Part shown: positions 8,101-13,466 of the stretch, piece by piece
How the letters are laid out: the number at the start of each line of letters is the position of its first letter
Numbering within the stretch: the stretch's first letter is position 1
NCBI GenBank assembly: GCA_002470185.1
Contig: DKNG01000087.1
Span: 5,388-18,853 of the forward strand
DNA from: Arcobacter sp. UBA7394
GTDB taxonomy: Bacteria; Campylobacterota; Campylobacteria; Campylobacterales; Arcobacteraceae
Length of the DNA: 13,466 nucleotides
Direction of reading: 5' to 3'
The notes under the pieces: model-generated
What the model was told of the DNA's origin: nothing
Seen by the model: the letters and a program-made list of their open reading frames with translations, nothing else
The model's database searches: none
Translations under genes and position numbers: made by a program

Positions 8101-8649
8101 GATATCTGCTTTACCATAGGAGATATATTCCAATGCCTCCTCATTTGATTTAGTAAAAATAAATTCAGCATTTGGAAAACTTTTTTTCAAAGCTTCATGA
8201 ATAAAATTATCTTTAGGAAGTGCAATTCTATGATTAGCAATATCATTAAATTCATTTAATTCAAAGTCTTTTCTAACTGCAACTGCTATATCTACATTTA
8301 TATATGAATCTGTGAATTTAAAAAACTCTCTTCTTTCTTTATTTTTGCTAGCACAAGCTAGAATTTGAAGTTCATTATTTTTAGCTTTTTCAAATACTTT
8401 ACTCCATTGATCTGAATATATCTCAAAATTTAGACCAGTCTTAGCAGATATAATACTTAGATAATCAGAAGAAACACCATTGTGATTTCCATAGTTATCC
8501 ACATAATCAAAAGGAGGCCAATTTTCATCAACACCAACTTTTATTACAGGATTATTTTGTATCCACTGCTTTTCAAGAGTTGTGAATTCAACACTTGCAT
8601 AAACATTGAAAAACATAGATATAATAAGAAAAAGTTTGAGAACATTCAT
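5134..8649 (-). CDS. Hybrid sensor histidine kinase with two periplasmic solute-binding domains (BvgS/EvgS type)
   Basis: An 1171-residue transmembrane kinase. A signal peptide (1-18, ending V-Y-A) is followed by two family-3 solute-binding domains in the periplasm (about 35-250 and 279-498), each opening with a W-P-P-[FY] motif (44-47 and 288-291). One membrane segment spans about 509-528. A PAS domain follows (about 545-670), then HisKA with S-H-E-I-R-T-P and phospho-acceptor H699, then an ATPase domain with N816, D850-T-G-I-G and G879-G-T-G-L-G-L. A receiver covers 943-1058 with D992, T1022 and K1044. The last 90 residues are helical and recall the C-terminal helical region of other hybrid kinases, but no Hpt-type His motif is visible. 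All kinase residues are intact. The double binding-protein layout suggests sensing of a small periplasmic molecule, possibly an amino acid; the ligand is unknown. First gene of the operon; no strong SD sequence. Confidence 0.95.
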   Translation of the reverse strand: MNVLKLFLIISMFFNVYASVEFTTLEKQWIQNNPVIKVGVDENWPPFDYVDNYGNHNGVSSDYLSIISAKTGLNFEIYSDQWSKVFEKAKNNELQILACASKNKERREFFKFTDSYINVDIAVAVRKDFELNEFNDIANHRIALPKDNFIHEALKKSFPNAEFIFTKSNEEALEYISYGKADIYVGNLPVISYFTEKNLLTNITISFKAPFDKAELSIAVNKENEILYSILNKTLKSIPQSKRKEIQKLWVNDNMLSLKKSMKNILNNKEKKWLENNKTLKIAGDSHWPPYSFIDDKGEYIGIVPDLVNEIFKNTNINIQYVKTKTWSETLDLMEEKKIDLIDAISYSVSRTKFMNFTSKYLGAEIVIISNKTNDTYVNNLNNIINMNIATVKGYSIIEKIKHDYPKLKKIKLFDTPLDGLKSLSNSQIDYFILDIPSFEFYIKKYGLSNLKIVGPTGYNYEYGFGTKKGNPELVSIINKLLANLPDSSKDEIYRKWIKIDYDREIDYELVWKVIAFALFILAGTVYWNRKLKAEIIEKEKVEKKLEQSRDFAFAIMNSQVDIVITTTGEELKQANKAFLDFFEYSSLESFKEEYRCICDLFDTTDPNTYIQAEVGDKTWVEEVLSNPNNIYKALIYKDGKAHIFKISASYISKESDLKTAVFTDITKLENLNDILLKAKNEAENVAKQKSEFLANMSHEIRTPMNSVIGFTELLDKEISNPIQKDYLNSIKKGGNALLRIINDILDLSKIEAGKLDIKNEALNPSKLFLEIESIFHSKIISKNINFIIDIDKDIPENIIIDGVRIRQILFNLIGNAIKFTEKGHIKIKVDNIYKDNIKSKIDLIFSVEDTGIGIEKNDLKNIFYAFEQQKDQSSSKYGGTGLGLAICTKLVHMMNGEISVESTKGKGSIFTVLLHDISVSSVSESFECKKLNISNIMFDKATILVVDDISENRKLVEATLKDYGFNIIMAQNGQEAIDLLEKVNIDLILMDLRMPVMNGYDAAIHIKNKEKYKNIPLVALTASVMGKDLEKVAQYGFDGYLRKPVILDDLIEELGKFLPYSFVNEDNSKEILVNETVNIEKLDEVIHILHSQVKQECDEVKNKGDFSLIEDFALKIQELGVENNISILENYSSEIITHIESFDIEKVDYLLGSFSSIIEKLEVLKEKIEK
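5150..5155 (-). promoter_or_regulatory. Ribosome binding site for the TTG start of the receiver gene
   Basis: AAAGGA on the minus strand, five bases before the TTG at 5144 and lying within the 3' coding end of the hybrid kinase. It supports the unusual start codon and coupled translation. Confidence 0.6.
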
Positions 8650-8707
8650 AATAATATTACTTTATAATAATTTAATTTTACATATAGATATTAACTAAAA
8701 TCATCTT

Positions 8708-8724
8708 AAAAATTATGAATTTTT
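8708..8724 (-). terminator. Weak AT-only hairpin after the glutamate-synthase-like gene
   Basis: AAAAATT and AATTTTT form 7-bp arms around a three-base loop, just after the stop of the minus-strand gene and before the hybrid kinase. The stem has no G-C pairs and no long U-tract follows, so any termination would be leaky. Confidence 0.2.
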
Positions 8725-8728
8725 CTTT

Positions 8729-10420
8729 TTATTTATCTTTATTCCTATGTAATAAATCATCTTTATTTAGCTGGCAAATAGACTTCTTCCCCATTACTGC
8801 AAGTAATCCAATAATTCCAGTAATTAAACCATTATGATAGTTTGCAACAGTACGTGCTTTTTGCTCTACTAAATACTTACCTCTTTTTTCTTTATTCATA
8901 GTTGCAAGTCCCACTGGACAATCATGTCCAGCCGTTCCAGAACAATGTCTAGCCCGAATACACCCAGCACTTATCATAAAACCACGAGCAATATTTATAA
9001 AATCTGCTCCATAAATAAATAACTCTAAAGCATCATCCGGAGCTAGGACTTTTTCACTAGCAATTATTTTTATCTCATCTTTTAATTTTTTCTCTTTTAA
9101 ATCATTTATTACAATATCTAAAGCTTCTTTTATAGGAAGTCCTATTCTTCTCATCATCTCTAAAGGAGCAGCTCCGGAACCACCATCTCCTCCATCAATT
9201 GTAAGAAAATCTGGAAAGGGAAGATTATTTTCTTTTGAATATAGTATTTCATTTGAATACTCTTCAAAGTTTTCAGGTGAAGATATTACTATTTTTATTC
9301 CCACAGGTTTTGAAGATATATTTTGTAGCTTACCTATAAAATCAAATAATTCACGTACAGTGGAAGAATAAGGAAAACGATTAGGAGATATTAAATCCTT
9401 ATTTGCTTCAACACCTCTATAATATGCAACAGAAGCTGTAACCTTATGAGCAGGAAGTTTTCCTCCTGTTTGCTTTGCACCTTGAGATATTTTGATTTCT
9501 GTCATACGACAAAAAGTCATTATCTTTTTATATCTTTCTTCATCAAAAGAGCCATCTTTATGTTTTACTCCATATAAACCACTACCCATTTGAAAAACAA
9601 TATCAGCAACATCTTCTGGGATTTGTTTTGGAAACTTATCAAAAGAAGCTTTCCAATTAACCCTATAAAAAAGTACATTCTTTTTATCAAAGTTAAATGA
9701 TTCATCATCTTCTCTTTGTAGAACCATATCACAATATAGTTTCTTTGCAATCCTAGCTCCTAAAGTTTTTGAAAAAATCCAATACATACTTCTTGCAAAA
9801 ATAGTACCTCTTTGTATTTCAAAATATTCTCTTGAGGGTAAATACTTATGGGTAATTAGATAATTAGTAGTTACAGAACCTTCACCTGTATTTATAGGAA
9901 ATCCAGCCTTTAAAGCAGCTATTGTAAATGCTTGAGTACCTTCTGGAGAAATTGCTCCATCACTCATGGCACTACGTCCTATTAAACTATTAGCCATAAA
10001 AGGTATTTCTCTTTTTGCTCCAAAAGTAATAGCACATTTTTCATCTACTTCATCTACATTTAAAACATGATTTGAGTGTTTGAATAATATCCTATTCTTA
10101 TCATAAGGTTTTGAAGGAGAAAAACTATAAAAAGTCTTTTTTTCACTGCTAACTCTGTTTATCCAATCTATTTTTTCATAAGAATCAAAATAATCTTCAT
10201 CCCCAAAATATTGCCGCATAGGATCACGTAATAAATAGAAAAAATATCGCATTCTTCCCACTAAAGGATAATTTTTTAATAATTGGTTATTTCTTTGAAT
10301 AAATCTATCATAAATATAAATTATAAAAGATAATATTACAAAAAATACAAAAAAACCTTTGAAAAACAAACTCCAATTATATGATAAAATTGTGTTTCCA
10401 AATATTGATAATTCATTCAT
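8729..10420 (-). CDS. Membrane-anchored FMN-binding glutamate-synthase-family protein
   Basis: A 563-residue protein built around the FMN/iron-sulfur synthase domain of glutamate synthase. It lacks the N-terminal glutaminase domain. A membrane helix at about 18-37 anchors the rest, probably in the cytoplasm. The FMN-barrel signatures are present: L-T-I-D-G-G-D-G-G-S-G-A-A-P (406-419) and G-A-D-F-I-N-I-A-R-G (471-480). C487, C493 and C501 occupy the 3Fe-4S cluster segment, before P-V-G-L-A-T. The spacing is C-x5-C-x7-C, three residues longer than the C-x5-C-x4-C of classical GltB. Such proteins are annotated as FMN-binding glutamate synthase family; their substrate is generally unproven, so I do not assign glutamate synthesis. 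The gene follows the DoxX gene by six bases with no clear SD, indicating coupled translation. No gltD-type small subunit is nearby. Confidence 0.9.
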   Translation of the reverse strand: MNELSIFGNTILSYNWSLFFKGFFVFFVILSFIIYIYDRFIQRNNQLLKNYPLVGRMRYFFYLLRDPMRQYFGDEDYFDSYEKIDWINRVSSEKKTFYSFSPSKPYDKNRILFKHSNHVLNVDEVDEKCAITFGAKREIPFMANSLIGRSAMSDGAISPEGTQAFTIAALKAGFPINTGEGSVTTNYLITHKYLPSREYFEIQRGTIFARSMYWIFSKTLGARIAKKLYCDMVLQREDDESFNFDKKNVLFYRVNWKASFDKFPKQIPEDVADIVFQMGSGLYGVKHKDGSFDEERYKKIMTFCRMTEIKISQGAKQTGGKLPAHKVTASVAYYRGVEANKDLISPNRFPYSSTVRELFDFIGKLQNISSKPVGIKIVISSPENFEEYSNEILYSKENNLPFPDFLTIDGGDGGSGAAPLEMMRRIGLPIKEALDIVINDLKEKKLKDEIKIIASEKVLAPDDALELFIYGADFINIARGFMISAGCIRARHCSGTAGHDCPVGLATMNKEKRGKYLVEQKARTVANYHNGLITGIIGLLAVMGKKSICQLNKDDLLHRNKDK

Positions 10421-10426
10421 AATAAA

Positions 10427-10858
10427 CTACTTTTTAAATATTAAATAATCAACAGAAAATTTCCCCGCGCCATTACTTAAGAATAGACCTAAAAATATTA
10501 GATAATATAAAGGTATTTCAAATCCATTATCCCCTGCACTAAAACCGTTTCCAATATGAACAGTGAAAATTGCAACAATCATTACAATCATTAAAGGAAT
10601 TGACATTATTCTAGTTAAAAATCCAATTGCAATTAAAACAACACCTAATAATTCAGTAGTGGAGGCTAAATAAGCACTTAAAGTAGGAAAAGGAATACCA
10701 AGGGTAGCAAACCATGAAGCAACAGAATTTATATCATTCCATTTCATTAAAGCAGGTTCATAAAATCCATAGGCAACAACTAATCTAGCGATTAGTAAAA
10801 AGAAAGATTGTAGGTTATCAAAAAGCCCACATAATTCGTTATATATCTTAGCAGTCAT
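10427..10858 (-). CDS. DoxX family integral membrane protein (copy 1)
   Basis: A 143-residue hydrophobic protein with about four membrane helices (roughly 18-33, 62-80, 86-102 and 114-130). It carries DoxX-family features: an A-R-L-x-x-A-Y-G-F-x-E-P-A segment with charged residues in the first helix, and a conserved H101-x-x-N-G-F-S-x-G-D-N-G-F-E-I-P-L-Y-Y-L block. Family members include the small subunit of thiosulfate:quinone oxidoreductase and other membrane redox proteins; which function applies here is unknown. It is the first gene of a two-gene unit with the FMN-binding synthase-like protein, six bases apart, so a shared membrane redox role is a reasonable inference. AAGGGG serves as ribosome binding site. 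The second DoxX gene at 12492-12923 is its paralogue. Confidence 0.9.
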   Translation of the reverse strand: MTAKIYNELCGLFDNLQSFFLLIARLVVAYGFYEPALMKWNDINSVASWFATLGIPFPTLSAYLASTTELLGVVLIAIGFLTRIMSIPLMIVMIVAIFTVHIGNGFSAGDNGFEIPLYYLIFLGLFLSNGAGKFSVDYLIFKK

Positions 10859-10866
10859 AATTTACC

Positions 10867-10894
10867 CCTTATAATATATTCTATTATTATAAGG
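10867..10894 (-). promoter_or_regulatory. Inverted repeat spanning the -10 and ribosome binding site of doxX copy 1
   Basis: CCTTATAATA (10867-10876) and TATTATAAGG (10885-10894) are perfect 10-bp inverted arms with an 8-base spacer. On the minus strand the upstream arm contains TATAAT (10891-10886) at a plausible -10 position, and the downstream arm includes part of the AAGGGG ribosome binding site. The arrangement fits a promoter with an overlapping operator, or an RNA hairpin that hides the ribosome binding site. The promoter is likely; the regulatory role is speculative. Confidence 0.45.
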
Positions 10895-10931
10895 AGTTTA
10901 TATTTACTCTTTGTTTATAAGAAAAAATTAA

Positions 10932-11546
10932 TTATATAGCTTTAAATTTTTCTTCTATTAAAACTTCACCATCATAAAGTATTCTTCCTGTAAATTCATC
11001 ACCAACAATAAATTTACCAACACCTTTTGGTGTTCCTGTCATTAAGATATCACCATCATCAAATGAAAGAAAAGTATTAACTTCTTTTATTATCTCTTCT
11101 GGTTTATTAATCATTAAAGTAGTATCACCTTTTTGTTTTAACTCACCGTTAATAAATAGCTCAACTTCTAATTTATTTATATCACCATCAAAGTTTACAA
11201 ATTTAGAGAAAACAGCAGAGTTATCAAAAGCTTTTGCTCTCTCCCATGGTAAACCTTTTGCTTTTAGTTTAGATTGAACTTCTCTTAGTGTTAAATCAAG
11301 ACCAAAACCAACTGCTGATATTTTTCCTTCTTCCATTAAAAAAGAAATTTCAGCTTCATAGTGACAAGACTCATGAGCTTTTGGGAAAACTAATTTATTT
11401 GTAATTGAAGAGTTTGGTTTAATAAAAAAAACCATTTCATCAGGAGTATCGTTGTTTAATTCCGCAATATGTTCAGTATAATTTCTACCAATACATACTA
11501 CTTTAGATGGGAAAATATTCCCACCTTTTAATATAATATTTTTCAT
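10932..11546 (-). CDS. Fumarylacetoacetate hydrolase family protein (FAHD1/YcgM-like)
   Basis: A 204-residue single-domain cytoplasmic enzyme of the FAH superfamily. Relatives cleave C-C bonds in acylpyruvates or decarboxylate oxaloacetate in a Mg-dependent manner. The opening V-C-I-G-R-N-Y-x-x-H-x-x-E (17-29) supplies H26 and E29. H-Y-E-A-E-I supplies metal ligands E64 and E66, G-L-D-L supplies the third metal ligand D84, and the P-W-E-R-A-K-A-F-D stretch (100-108) provides K105. T-G-T-P-K-G-V-G (170-177) closes the active site. All key residues appear intact. It begins three bases after the lipoprotein stop with no recognisable SD, so it is probably translationally coupled to that gene. The superfamily is certain; the exact substrate cannot be told from the sequence. 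Confidence 0.93.
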   Translation of the reverse strand: MKNIILKGGNIFPSKVVCIGRNYTEHIAELNNDTPDEMVFFIKPNSSITNKLVFPKAHESCHYEAEISFLMEEGKISAVGFGLDLTLREVQSKLKAKGLPWERAKAFDNSAVFSKFVNFDGDINKLEVELFINGELKQKGDTTLMINKPEEIIKEVNTFLSFDDGDILMTGTPKGVGKFIVGDEFTGRILYDGEVLIEEKFKAI

Positions 11547-11549
11547 TTA

Positions 11550-12419
11550 TTAAATAAGACCTTTATTTTTCAAAATAGCTAATCGCTTCTGTGAATATGT
11601 AGAAGCAGATTTTTCGTACCACATTTTAGCAGTTTCATAGTTTTTTTCTACCACGATACCTTTTTCACTAAAGTATCCTAACCATGACATTGCATATTTG
11701 TTACCTTTTTTAGCTGATTCAGTAAAAAGTTTATACGCAATATTATAGTTTTTTTCAACTCCATAACCTTTTGAGTATAAATATCCTAACTCAGCTTGTC
11801 CATAATCATTACCTTTTTCAGCTGTTTTACCATACCAATAGGCTGCTTGTTTATAATCTTTTGGAACACTCCAACCTTTTTTGTAGTAGTAACCAAGTTC
11901 ATTTTGTGCAAAAGTGTCATTTTGAAAAGCTGCTTTTTTGAAATAAAAGAAAGCTTTATTAACATCTCTTTTAACACCTGTTCCTTTGTCATAAAGATAA
12001 GCTAATTCTCTTTGAGCAACTGCATCGTCTTGATTTGCTGCTTTTTCAAAATAAGTAAAAGCTTTAGCAGTATTTTTATCTTTTAAATGAATAATTGCTA
12101 CTTCTCTTTGAGAATAATAATCACCAGCATCAGCAGCTTTTTCAAACCACTCAATACCTAAAGCTTTATTTTTAGGAACAATTTTTCCTGAACTAAAATA
12201 ATAACCTAACCAGCTTTGAGCAATTACATCACCAGCATTTGCTTTTTCTTCATAACATTCAAATCTAATTATATTTTCTGGATGTACTTTACAATCTACT
12301 ACTTGAATCTTTTTTTCAACTTTAACCACAGGTTTTATTGCTTTTGGTTCTACTTGTTTAGTTGTTGTTGAACATCCAACAAAAAATAGTACCAAGATAA
12401 GGGAAGATAAATATTTCAT
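11550..12419 (-). CDS. Sel1-repeat lipoprotein
   Basis: A 289-residue lipoprotein starting M-K-Y-L-S-S-L-I-L-V with lipobox F-V-G-C, so C16 would be lipidated after signal peptidase II cleavage. A short Lys/Val/Pro linker (about 20-40) and a segment with C43 and C55 precede about six Sel1-type (TPR-like) repeats, roughly at 62-97, 98-129, 131-167, 168-203, 204-239 and 240-272. Repeats show the pattern A-Q-x-x-L-G-Y-x-Y-x-x-G-x-x-V-x-x-[DN]-x-x-[KI]-A; the second lacks the central loop and is shorter. Sel1 proteins act as protein-protein scaffolds. A longer reading frame starts at 12452, but AAGGAG five bases upstream and the signal peptide position both support the start at 12419. Probably co-transcribed with the FAH-family gene behind it; partner unknown. 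Confidence 0.92.
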   Translation of the reverse strand: MKYLSSLILVLFFVGCSTTTKQVEPKAIKPVVKVEKKIQVVDCKVHPENIIRFECYEEKANAGDVIAQSWLGYYFSSGKIVPKNKALGIEWFEKAADAGDYYSQREVAIIHLKDKNTAKAFTYFEKAANQDDAVAQRELAYLYDKGTGVKRDVNKAFFYFKKAAFQNDTFAQNELGYYYKKGWSVPKDYKQAAYWYGKTAEKGNDYGQAELGYLYSKGYGVEKNYNIAYKLFTESAKKGNKYAMSWLGYFSEKGIVVEKNYETAKMWYEKSASTYSQKRLAILKNKGLI

Positions 12420-12424
12420 AAGAA

Positions 12425-12430
12425 CTCCTT
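12425..12430 (-). promoter_or_regulatory. Ribosome binding site deciding the lipoprotein start
   Basis: AAGGAG on the minus strand, five bases before the ATG at 12419. It places the signal peptide at the true N terminus and argues against the in-frame ATG eleven codons upstream. Confidence 0.75.
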
Positions 12431-12431
12431 G

Positions 12432-12468
12432 TAAATAATGGTATTTTAGCACAAAATACCATTATTTA
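12432..12468 (-). promoter_or_regulatory. Perfect 16-bp hairpin with a possible extended -10 in its centre
   Basis: TAAATAATGGTATTTT (12432-12447) and its exact reverse complement (12453-12468) enclose a five-base loop. On the minus strand it lies 23 bases after the doxX copy 2 stop and one base before the CAAGGAG of the lipoprotein gene. It may act as a transcript end for doxX copy 2, though no U-tract follows. The minus-strand loop and downstream arm also read TGCTAAAAT, a good extended -10 for the lipoprotein gene. A transcript from that promoter would start inside the downstream arm and escape the hairpin. Confidence 0.55.
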
Positions 12469-12491
12469 AAGAAATGAAAAAGGAAGTTTTT

Positions 12492-12923
12492 TTATTTTTT
12501 AGATAAAAAATTATCAATAGATAATTTACCAGCACCAAATGATGCAAAAATACCTAAAAATAATAAATAATATAAAGGAATTTCAAATCCATTGTCACCT
12601 GAACTAAATCCATTAGCAAAATGTACAGTAATAATTGCTACAACCATAGTACCAATTAATGGTAAACTAATTAGTCTTGTAAATAGTCCTAAAGCTAATA
12701 AAACAACACCTAAACTCTCAAATGTTGCAACCATATATACATTAAGTGTTGGGAAAGGAATTCCCATACTTGCAAACCACGCAGCTGTATCTTCAATACT
12801 TTTCCATTTATTAATAGCAGGTTCAAAGAAACCATAAGCAATTGTTAATCTTGCTAGAAGTAAAAATAGACTTTGGAAATTGTCTAATACCTTTGCTGCT
12901 AAATCATTTATTTTACTAATCAT
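12492..12923 (-). CDS. DoxX family integral membrane protein (copy 2)
   Basis: A 143-residue membrane protein with about four helices, the same length as the DoxX protein at 10427-10858. It aligns with that protein without gaps; by hand count about 85 of 143 residues (59%) are identical. The most conserved parts are L-L-x-A-R-L near residues 21-26, G-I-P-F-P-T-L (54-60) and the N-G-F-S-x-G-D-N-G-F-E-I-P-L-Y-Y-L block (104-120). It lacks the partner synthase-like gene that follows copy 1. AAAGGT serves as ribosome binding site, with TATAAT about 32 bases upstream of the start. A hairpin separates it from the downstream lipoprotein gene, so it is probably its own transcription unit. It diverges from the DsrE-like gene. 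DoxX membership is firm; function unknown. Confidence 0.9.
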   Translation of the reverse strand: MISKINDLAAKVLDNFQSLFLLLARLTIAYGFFEPAINKWKSIEDTAAWFASMGIPFPTLNVYMVATFESLGVVLLALGLFTRLISLPLIGTMVVAIITVHFANGFSSGDNGFEIPLYYLLFLGIFASFGAGKLSIDNFLSKK

Positions 12924-12954
12924 AATTTTACCTTTGTGTTAATCAATTAATAAG

Positions 12955-12970
12955 ATTATATAATTATAAT
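12955..12970. promoter_or_regulatory. Back-to-back -10 elements for doxX copy 2 and the dsrE-like gene
   Basis: Within the 76-base divergent gap, TATAAT lies on the minus strand at 12960-12955, suited to doxX copy 2, and on the plus strand at 12965-12970, suited to the DsrE-like gene. Each leaves a leader of roughly 25 bases holding a ribosome binding site. Polymerases at the two sites would collide or compete, so the two genes may be expressed in alternation. The match to the consensus is exact, but the region is AT-rich. Confidence 0.5.
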
Positions 12971-12999
12971 ATTTACTTTATGTTTAGTAAAGGACAAAA

Positions 13000-13344
13000 A
13001 TGAAAAATAACTTACTTATTGTTTGGACAAGTGGTGATGTGGAGGTAGCTAAAAAGTTTCCTCTATTGTATTCTTCGGTTATGCTAGATAGAAAATATTG
13101 GGAAAAAGCCCATTTAATGATTTGGGGTCCATCTATTTTGTTAGCAAAAGAAAATACTCAAATTAGAGAAAAACTAGTTGAAATTATTAAAACAGGCGTA
13201 GAAATGAGTGCTTGTATTGTATGTGTAGAAGATTATGAAGCAAAAGAAGAACTTGAAGCTTTAGGAATCGAGGTAAATCATACAGGAGAACTTTTTACAA
13301 AAGCTCTCAAAGATGATGATGAATGGGCTGTAGTTACGATCTAA
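13000..13344 (+). CDS. DsrE/F-like small protein
   Basis: A 114-residue cytoplasmic protein with the alpha/beta layout of DsrE-like proteins. It has an opening hydrophobic strand L-L-I-V-W-T-S-G-D (5-13), a central M-I-W-G-P-S strand (40-45), then G-V-E-M-S-A-C-I-V-C (66-75), and a short final V-V-T-I. DsrE relatives handle sulfur in persulfide relay, and the position of C72/C75 matches the usual cysteine-bearing segment, here as C-x-x-C. Many DsrE-like proteins have no proven sulfur role, so function is uncertain. AAAGGA lies five bases before the ATG. It diverges from doxX copy 2, and DoxX and DsrE families both occur in sulfur redox contexts. Its stop overlaps the stop of the convergent gene at the right edge. 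Confidence 0.75.
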   Translation: MKNNLLIVWTSGDVEVAKKFPLLYSSVMLDRKYWEKAHLMIWGPSILLAKENTQIREKLVEIIKTGVEMSACIVCVEDYEAKEELEALGIEVNHTGELFTKALKDDDEWAVVTI

Positions 13345-13466
13345 TATTTAGATAATAGATCATTTATGATAACAGAAGTAATTCCCCAAATTACTTCTCC
13401 TTCATATTTATAAACCCATATCTTATGTCTTTTATTTCCCCATGGTTTCTTATAAGTATCAGGTAA
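13341..13466 (-). CDS. C-terminal end of a probable NUDIX hydrolase / CoA pyrophosphatase (5' part outside window)
   Basis: An open minus-strand frame enters from the right edge and gives 41 residues before TAG. It contains K-I-W-V-Y-K-Y-E-G-E-V-I-W-G-I-T-S-V-I-I followed by N-D-L-L, which resembles the C terminus of NUDIX CoA pyrophosphatases (I-W-G-[IA]-T-A-x-I-I-x-[DN]). The NUDIX box itself would lie outside the window, so the family call rests on this tail only. Its stop and the stop of the convergent DsrE-like gene share the tetranucleotide CTAA. Confidence 0.55.
   Translation of the reverse strand, partial: LPDTYKKPWGNKRHKIWVYKYEGEVIWGITSVIINDLLSKY

Noticed and set aside
11796..12005. 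Plus-strand open frame of 69 codons in the lipoprotein gene
   Set aside because: Antisense to Sel1 repeats; its hydrophobic look comes from reading Lys- and Glu-rich repeat codons on the other strand.
12420..12452. Eleven-codon N-terminal extension of the Sel1 lipoprotein
   Set aside because: It would bury the signal peptide, it overlaps the hairpin, and a strong AAGGAG precedes the internal ATG.
12592..12837. Plus-strand open frame of 81 codons
   Set aside because: Antisense to doxX copy 2, with no ribosome binding site.

Overview
The window is very AT-rich. Its gene content and protein wording point to a Campylobacterota (Epsilonproteobacteria) genome, most likely from the Arcobacter group. 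The evidence is short intergenic gaps, a BvgS/EvgS-type hybrid kinase with two solute-binding domains, a histidine-kinase motif of the Arcobacter wording (M-I-x-x-I-x-H-x-W-x-Q-P-L, here altered), and an FMN-binding glutamate-synthase-like protein. This assignment is inference from sequence style, not from a database search. No rRNA, tRNA, CRISPR array, insertion sequence or phage gene is visible, and no gene-free stretch exceeds 200 bases.

Left part (1-3546), housekeeping: the N-terminal 365 residues of a membrane sensor run off the left edge on the minus strand. Next come rnhB (plus), a thiamine-binding MTH1187-type protein (minus), an unrecognised 112-residue protein (plus), and a two-gene msrB-msrA unit (minus) for repair of oxidised methionine. 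Convergent genes here abut or overlap at their stop codons.

Middle (3583-8649), signalling operon on the minus strand, transcribed in this order: a 1171-residue hybrid histidine kinase with signal peptide, two periplasmic solute-binding domains, one membrane segment, PAS, HisKA, HATPase, receiver and a helical tail; a stand-alone receiver starting at TTG inside the end of the kinase gene; and a receiver fused to a histidine-kinase-like module. In that last module the phospho-accepting His is Arg and the ATP-binding boxes look eroded. The operon encodes no DNA-binding, GGDEF/EAL or other recognisable output domain. This is the most unusual part of the window.

Right part (8729-12923), minus strand: a membrane-anchored FMN-binding glutamate-synthase-like protein directly behind a DoxX membrane protein (6-base gap); then a fumarylacetoacetate-hydrolase-family enzyme directly behind a Sel1-repeat lipoprotein (3-base gap); then a second DoxX protein of identical length that matches the first at about 59% of residues. 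A perfect 16-bp hairpin sits just before the lipoprotein's ribosome binding site.

Right edge: a DsrE-like small protein (plus) diverges from the second doxX-type gene across a 76-base region with back-to-back -10 elements. It converges with the 3' end of a gene that is probably a NUDIX/CoA pyrophosphatase (minus, partial).
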